Shown: positions 59,842 through 64,000 of the stretch, piece by piece
How positions within the stretch are numbered: position 1 is the stretch's first letter
Layout of the letters: every line of letters starts with the position of its first letter
Assembly (NCBI GenBank): GCA_037481715.1
Contig: JBBFLD010000006.1
Location: 124,001-188,000, forward strand
DNA length: 64,000 nucleotides
DNA from: Rosettibacter sp037481715
GTDB lineage: Bacteria > Bacteroidota > Ignavibacteria > Ignavibacteriales > Melioribacteraceae
Direction of reading: 5' to 3'
Position numbers and translations under genes: made by a program
The notes under the pieces: generated by a model
Databases searched by the model: none
Seen by the model: only the letters and a program-made list of their open reading frames with translations
What the model was told of the DNA's origin: nothing

Positions 59842-62259
59842 TCAAATCAAAAGAACATTCAATCCTACTACAAAATTATTATTATTTCTGTGATTTAATT
59901 TCCATGTGAATTCGAGCGAGAAAGGCAAAAGGATATGACCAATACCAAATCCAAGTTCATAGAATGGATGCTTAAATTCTTTGTATGAATGTATTAAAAT
60001 ATTTTTACTCTTTTCCGAAATACTGATTAATGCTGCATTAAAATGACATGTTAATGTCAATTGAGAATTTTTCAGCAAGGGAATTTTTAGCATTCTAAAC
60101 AATTCATCTTTAAAATCATACTGTGTATTTAAGATAAATCCTCTGTCACCAAAAACTTCTCCCAATCTTATTGTTCTAAATGTAAAATTTTTACCAAGAT
60201 TATTTATGTTACCCGACAAAGCATACATCATCTGAAAAGGCACAGCCCCTTCTGAAAAAATATTTTCAACATTATAAACAAAAGAAGTTGATTTGAATGA
60301 ATGAATATTCCCATACAAATTAAAACGATAAATTTTGAATTCGCTCTGACTTTTCAAAAACGATTTGCTGCTTATTATAACATTCCCGCTGAATTTAGAA
60401 AATATTTCTCCCCTGCTTACTCTTTGACGGGTATAACCATTTTCAATAAATTTTCTGATGTCTATAGTAAACCGAGCTGTAACAGCATTTATTTTATTCT
60501 CGTAGATTAATTTGTTCTCTCTGTATTTTCTTGATTTATAGAAAAAAGAAAAATCAGAATTATTGAAAGCATTGTTATCTGTTCTGTTTAAAAAACCAAA
60601 TCCTAAACCAAGCACTGGAAAAACTTCGTCAAACAATTGAAGCTCCCAGCCTTTTGTATAATAATAATCTCTAAAATCATATTTATTAAACAAACTCAAT
60701 AACGATGAAGTGAATTTACTGTATGAAATATTTTCCCCAAACAAATCAACAAGCTTATTATAAATATTTAATGATATTTTCCCTGTGCGATATTCTCCCC
60801 AAAAATAATTCATTGATAATTCTGTTTTATATTTTTTATCAGAAAAACCATAACCAATTTCAAAATATGAATTAAATCTTTTATCAAGTTCTTCATCAAT
60901 GTAAAATCCAAAATTCAGCTGATGACCTGTAACTCTGTTGAAACTGTAAATTTCAAGTGGTCCTGTTATCGAATAATTATCAGAAAAATACCATCTGTTG
61001 CTGATGAAAGAATTGTTATCCCAAAAACTTCGAGGCACATGCTCCAGACTATCAATTCTTTTGTATGCTGCAATTTCTTCATTTGTGTTTGGAATTGATT
61101 GAATTGATTTCCAGTAAGATGAATCTTTTTTATCGGCATCTGAGAGAACTTTTACAATTGCCATATCAAAAATCTTATCATCAATTTCAGTATTGAATTG
61201 GTAATTGTAATAAATTGAATTAATCTCGAAACCAAATTTTACAAGTCCAAATAAATTTCCTTCTAAAAAAAGTCTATAATCAATTGGCATATAAATTTGA
61301 TTCTCGTAAGTAGAAAATTGCTGAAATATATTCACCTTGTTAAAAAATTTGCCGGGATTGGCTGCATCATTCAGAAATATATCTAATTTCAGCAATGAAT
61401 ATGAGCTGTCAATTAAGTAAATATCTCCCAGAAATCCAGGACTTGATGTATCGATTGGTTCAAAATAAATTTTGTAGACTTTATGATTATCAATTGCAAG
61501 CGTATCTTTAATTAAATAGTAATAAAAATCAAGTGCATCATCTGCAAGCGGACTTAACAATTTTCGATTATAAAATCTAATATCATTAGAATAAAAATTT
61601 TGTAAAAATCTTCCGCCAGTTAAGATATTAATTGAAGAGGGCAGGTTGGCTGCTTGTTTTCTTGCAACAATTTCTTCTTTATAATGATTTGGTTTTTTAT
61701 AATATCCTCTGCTTTCGTTTTCAATTATTCCGGTAATCTTTAAATTGCCTGTATCTTTCTCGCCCAACGAAATGCCTACGCTTCTATCGCTTGCAACGAT
61801 ATCTTTTGTGGTTTTTATCAGAACCTTCGTGTAAGCATTAAAGATATATGAATTAAGTTTTTGTTCTCTTTCTTTTCGATATTTGATTGCATTTTTTATG
61901 AGTTCAATTGCAGGATTAATTCCAGGAACAACAGTTACTTCAGACAATTTTATAGAAATTGGCTCCAAAAATATTTTTAGATTTTTATGCTCTGTTAAAT
62001 TAATTTTTATCGTATCAGATTTATATCCGATATAAGAAATTATCAATGTATAATTTCCAGAATTTAATTTTAACTCATACTCGCCTTCTGAATTTGCAGC
62101 TGTTCCAGTTGTTGTTCCACTTACTCGAATATTTGCATAACTCAATTTTTCATTTGTCACTTTATCCTTAACTATTCCTTTAATTGAATATAATTGAGAA
62201 TAGGTTGTTGCATTTAACAGAAAAAATATTGCAAATAAACATTTGATTAAATTAATCAT
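59842..62259 (-). CDS. DUF5686 outer-membrane protein with carboxypeptidase-like domain
   Basis: This 805-residue exported protein has a signal peptide (to about 21). A carboxypeptidase-regulatory-like domain (about 24-108; IKGIVKDKVTNEKLSYANIRVSG) is followed by the DUF5686 core (about 115-450, with KYRKEREQKLNSYIFNAYTKV and SLGEKDTG). A beta barrel ends in aromatic/hydrophobic residues (NNNFVVGLNVLLI). AAGGG precedes the ATG. The family is an outer-membrane group of unknown role that often carries this domain. The 178-bp gap downstream contains no further gene; a weak 8-bp inverted repeat lies at 59700-59726. Confidence 0.85.
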   Translation of the reverse strand: MINLIKCLFAIFFLLNATTYSQLYSIKGIVKDKVTNEKLSYANIRVSGTTTGTAANSEGEYELKLNSGNYTLIISYIGYKSDTIKINLTEHKNLKIFLEPISIKLSEVTVVPGINPAIELIKNAIKYRKEREQKLNSYIFNAYTKVLIKTTKDIVASDRSVGISLGEKDTGNLKITGIIENESRGYYKKPNHYKEEIVARKQAANLPSSINILTGGRFLQNFYSNDIRFYNRKLLSPLADDALDFYYYLIKDTLAIDNHKVYKIYFEPIDTSSPGFLGDIYLIDSSYSLLKLDIFLNDAANPGKFFNKVNIFQQFSTYENQIYMPIDYRLFLEGNLFGLVKFGFEINSIYYNYQFNTEIDDKIFDMAIVKVLSDADKKDSSYWKSIQSIPNTNEEIAAYKRIDSLEHVPRSFWDNNSFISNRWYFSDNYSITGPLEIYSFNRVTGHQLNFGFYIDEELDKRFNSYFEIGYGFSDKKYKTELSMNYFWGEYRTGKISLNIYNKLVDLFGENISYSKFTSSLLSLFNKYDFRDYYYTKGWELQLFDEVFPVLGLGFGFLNRTDNNAFNNSDFSFFYKSRKYRENKLIYENKINAVTARFTIDIRKFIENGYTRQRVSRGEIFSKFSGNVIISSKSFLKSQSEFKIYRFNLYGNIHSFKSTSFVYNVENIFSEGAVPFQMMYALSGNINNLGKNFTFRTIRLGEVFGDRGFILNTQYDFKDELFRMLKIPLLKNSQLTLTCHFNAALISISEKSKNILIHSYKEFKHPFYELGFGIGHILLPFSLEFTWKLNHRNNNNFVVGLNVLLI

Positions 62260-62321
62260 AAAGCCCTTTTGCTATTATTCTAAAGTAAGTATTTTGTATA
62301 TAAGAAAAACTAATATAAAAT

Positions 62322-63317
62322 ATGCAAAGAAAAATTATAATAACAGGAGCAACAGGATTAATAGGCAGAAAAATTTCAGAGTTTTTAATTAAAGATAAAA
62401 ATCATTTAATTATCTTTTCAAGAAGACCAGAAGAAGCAAAGAAAATAATTACTAATGCAGCAGAATATGTTTTATGGGATTATGAAAATTCTTCTGAATG
62501 GAAAGAATATCTCGAAGATGCAGATGCGGTTATTAATCTTGCTGGTGAATCAATAATATCAAAACGATGGAATGAAAAAACAAAACAAAGAATTTATAAC
62601 AGCAGAATAATCAGCACCCGCTCATTAGTAAATGCAATTAAAGAAACAACCCACAAACCTGAATGTTTTATTTCAGCCTCGGCAGTTGGTTTTTATGGAA
62701 ATAGGAATGAAGAAGTAAATGAAAATTCTGAAAAGGGAAATGGATTTTTAGCAAATCTTGTTTTTGACTGGGAAAATGAATCACAAGTTCTTGAAAATTA
62801 TAATGTGCGAACAGTAAATATTAGATTGGGCACAGTTCTATCTATGAATGGTGGTGCTCTTCCAAAATTAGTAAAACAATTCAAATTATTTTTTGGTGGA
62901 ACATTAGGAAGCGGGAATCAATGGTTTCCATGGATTCATATTGATGATGCTGCAGAAATTTTTTTATTTGCATTGGATAATAAAATTCATGGAATATTGA
63001 ATGCCGTCTCTCCAAACTTAATAACACAAAAAGAATTTTCTAAAACTCTTGCAAAAGTTCTTGGGCGTCCATGCATTTTTAGAATACCAGAATATTTATT
63101 AAAAATAATTTTGGGCGAAGCTGCAAATGTAATTCTCGAGGGAGCAAAAGTTTATCCTAAGAAAACTATTGAATACGGTTATAAATTCAAGTTTGATAAT
63201 CTTGAGAAAGCATTAAGAAATCTTTTGTTAAAAAATTATTCAAACCAGGAAACAATTTCGAGATTGCCTGTCCATGGAAATGCTGGAGGGCTGCCTAACA
63301 TAAATCTGCTGTCGTAA
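62322..63317 (+). CDS. TIGR01777-family SDR oxidoreductase with 3' overlap
   Basis: This 331-residue extended SDR of the TIGR01777 (SDR39U1-like) family has the cofactor loop GATGLIG (9-15), INLAGESIISKRWNEKTKQRI, SASAVGFYGNR, LGTVLSMNGGALPKL and WFPWIHIDDAAEIF. It is cytosolic; the substrate is unknown for the family. The family normally ends near DNLEKALRNLL (about residue 302). Here the frame continues about 28 residues to a stop at 63317, and the last 82 bp are antisense to the end of the opposing DUF4900-like gene. That tail (KNYSNQETISRLPVHGNAGG) is probably non-conserved. Confidence 0.9.
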   Translation: MQRKIIITGATGLIGRKISEFLIKDKNHLIIFSRRPEEAKKIITNAAEYVLWDYENSSEWKEYLEDADAVINLAGESIISKRWNEKTKQRIYNSRIISTRSLVNAIKETTHKPECFISASAVGFYGNRNEEVNENSEKGNGFLANLVFDWENESQVLENYNVRTVNIRLGTVLSMNGGALPKLVKQFKLFFGGTLGSGNQWFPWIHIDDAAEIFLFALDNKIHGILNAVSPNLITQKEFSKTLAKVLGRPCIFRIPEYLLKIILGEAANVILEGAKVYPKKTIEYGYKFKFDNLEKALRNLLLKNYSNQETISRLPVHGNAGGLPNINLLS

Positions 63318-64000
63318 CGATATCTTTTACTAAAACCATTTACTATTGTAATTCCACCTCCTCTTTCTTCACGAAATTGTCCTACAGGACCTCTCATGTA
63401 TTGTGTAATTCCTCCGTATAAAAAAATGGTGCCGCTTGGTGGTCTTGTATTATAATTTTCTGCAGTAAATGAACCGCGCTGTGCATAAATTGCTGCCTGA
63501 ATAACAATATCAGAACGATTTGGAGTATTATCAGTTACTACAACATCTCTTTCTGCAACAATGCCAATCATATCAGTTGAATTAGGATTGGTTTGAGGAT
63601 TATTATAACATACAATGTTATCATCTAAATAGATTTTACCGCGATCAGCTCCTGTTCCAGAAGCCGCAATTGTATATTGCCCTTTCACAGTTCCTTTAAT
63701 ATGAACTTCTGCATTATCAATATAAATTACACCATTAGGTGCAAATGCAGAAGCAAGAACATATGTCCACGAACCAGTACTGCTGAATCTATAACGAATG
63801 CTGTCACCTCTAAATTCCATATAAACAAGATTTTTACCTGTTATAACTTTTCCACCTGCAGAAGCAGCATTTGCAACACCAGCAACTCCATTCTGCGGTA
63901 TATCTTGATGAACACCTGTTTCTAATCCGCCATAGAACTTGGGCCTTGCACTATTGCTGTATTTTACAACACTTCCATCAATTGTAACTTTGCCATAAAA
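63236..64000 (-). CDS. DUF4900-like secreted protein, C-terminal part (5' end outside window)
   Basis: The frame stays open on the minus strand from the stop at 63236 to the right edge, giving 254 residues. The ATG at 63820 is internal. The text is beta-rich and repetitive: YIDNAEVHIKGTVKGQYTIAA, KIYLDDNIVCYNNPQTNPNS, GTIFLYGGITQYMRGPVGQF and a closing RYDSRFMLGSPPAFPWTGNLEIVSWFE. This end (PPAFP...EIVSWFE) is the signature of DUF4900-type surface proteins related to pilin-like assembly products. The N-terminal anchor lies outside the window. It converges on and overlaps the oxidoreductase gene by 82 bp. Confidence 0.75.
   Translation of the reverse strand, partial: FYGKVTIDGSVVKYSNSARPKFYGGLETGVHQDIPQNGVAGVANAASAGGKVITGKNLVYMEFRGDSIRYRFSSTGSWTYVLASAFAPNGVIYIDNAEVHIKGTVKGQYTIAASGTGADRGKIYLDDNIVCYNNPQTNPNSTDMIGIVAERDVVVTDNTPNRSDIVIQAAIYAQRGSFTAENYNTRPPSGTIFLYGGITQYMRGPVGQFREERGGGITIVNGFSKRYRYDSRFMLGSPPAFPWTGNLEIVSWFE

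Noticed and set aside
1..64000. CRISPR array, prophage or insertion sequence
   Set aside because: No regularly spaced direct repeats, integrase, transposase or capsid genes were seen on either strand.

Overview
The window is low-GC bacterial chromosome. It looks like a member of the Ignavibacteria/Melioribacter side of the Bacteroidota-Chlorobiota assemblage. The signs are a secreted protein with a type IX secretion sorting tail (52107-54650), a TonB-dependent receptor, DUF5916- and DUF5686-type outer-membrane proteins, a DUF4900-like secreted protein at the right edge, frequent TTG starts and moderate Shine-Dalgarno sites. The phylum is inferred from these families, not from a marker tree. 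No phage, transposon, CRISPR array or rRNA was seen. One tRNA (Lys, CUU) is present.

Layout. 1-8 kb holds the end of a BatA-type membrane protein, HflX, histidine ammonia-lyase, a DUF1015-serC pair ending in a terminator, and a MarR regulator divergent from a DUF2203 gene with palindromic operators between them. 8-15.5 kb is a minus-strand run of OsmC, DUF2905, an 1870-residue giant protein and an SPFH/flotillin-like protein. 15.7-18.5 kb has a tandem PspC membrane protein and an ECF sigma/anti-sigma pair. 18.7-26.6 kb has alaS, an NtrC-type regulator with a soluble hybrid kinase, a methyltransferase, an RlmD-type rRNA methylase and a TPR-like protein. 26.6-32 kb is the canonical rpmH-rnpA-yidD-yidC order followed by a patatin-outer-membrane barrel fusion. 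32.5-40 kb has a DUF5916 protein, a class I aminotransferase, an aldehyde dehydrogenase, PIN-PhoH and a lipoprotein.

40.3-57.7 kb is a carbohydrate-use locus. On the plus strand are GH9, GH5, GH105, a lipidated TonB-C protein, a secreted protein of unknown role, an SDR, a secreted RraA-like protein, a secreted AGE-family epimerase and GH27 alpha-galactosidase. Facing them across a strong bidirectional terminator is an operon of a TonB-dependent receptor and a T9SS-exported beta-helix protein. The enzyme set suggests beta-mannan/glucan chains with galactose branches plus some pectic material. No SusD is present. 58-64 kb has tRNA-Lys, a BtuF-like lipoprotein, two small cysteine-rich proteins, DUF5686, a TIGR01777 oxidoreductase and a partial DUF4900-like gene.

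The most striking object is the 1870-residue protein at 8861-14473. It carries a degenerate aminotransferase-like module, a second aminotransferase module with intact PLP residues, and about 1050 residues that align by eye, in order, with phosphoenolpyruvate carboxylase from its HPTQ motif to its C-terminal end. Some PEP-carboxylase residues are kept and others replaced. It sits 8 bp downstream of the SPFH gene. The pairing suggests a PEP-to-oxaloacetate-to-aspartate enzyme, or a sensor derived from one.
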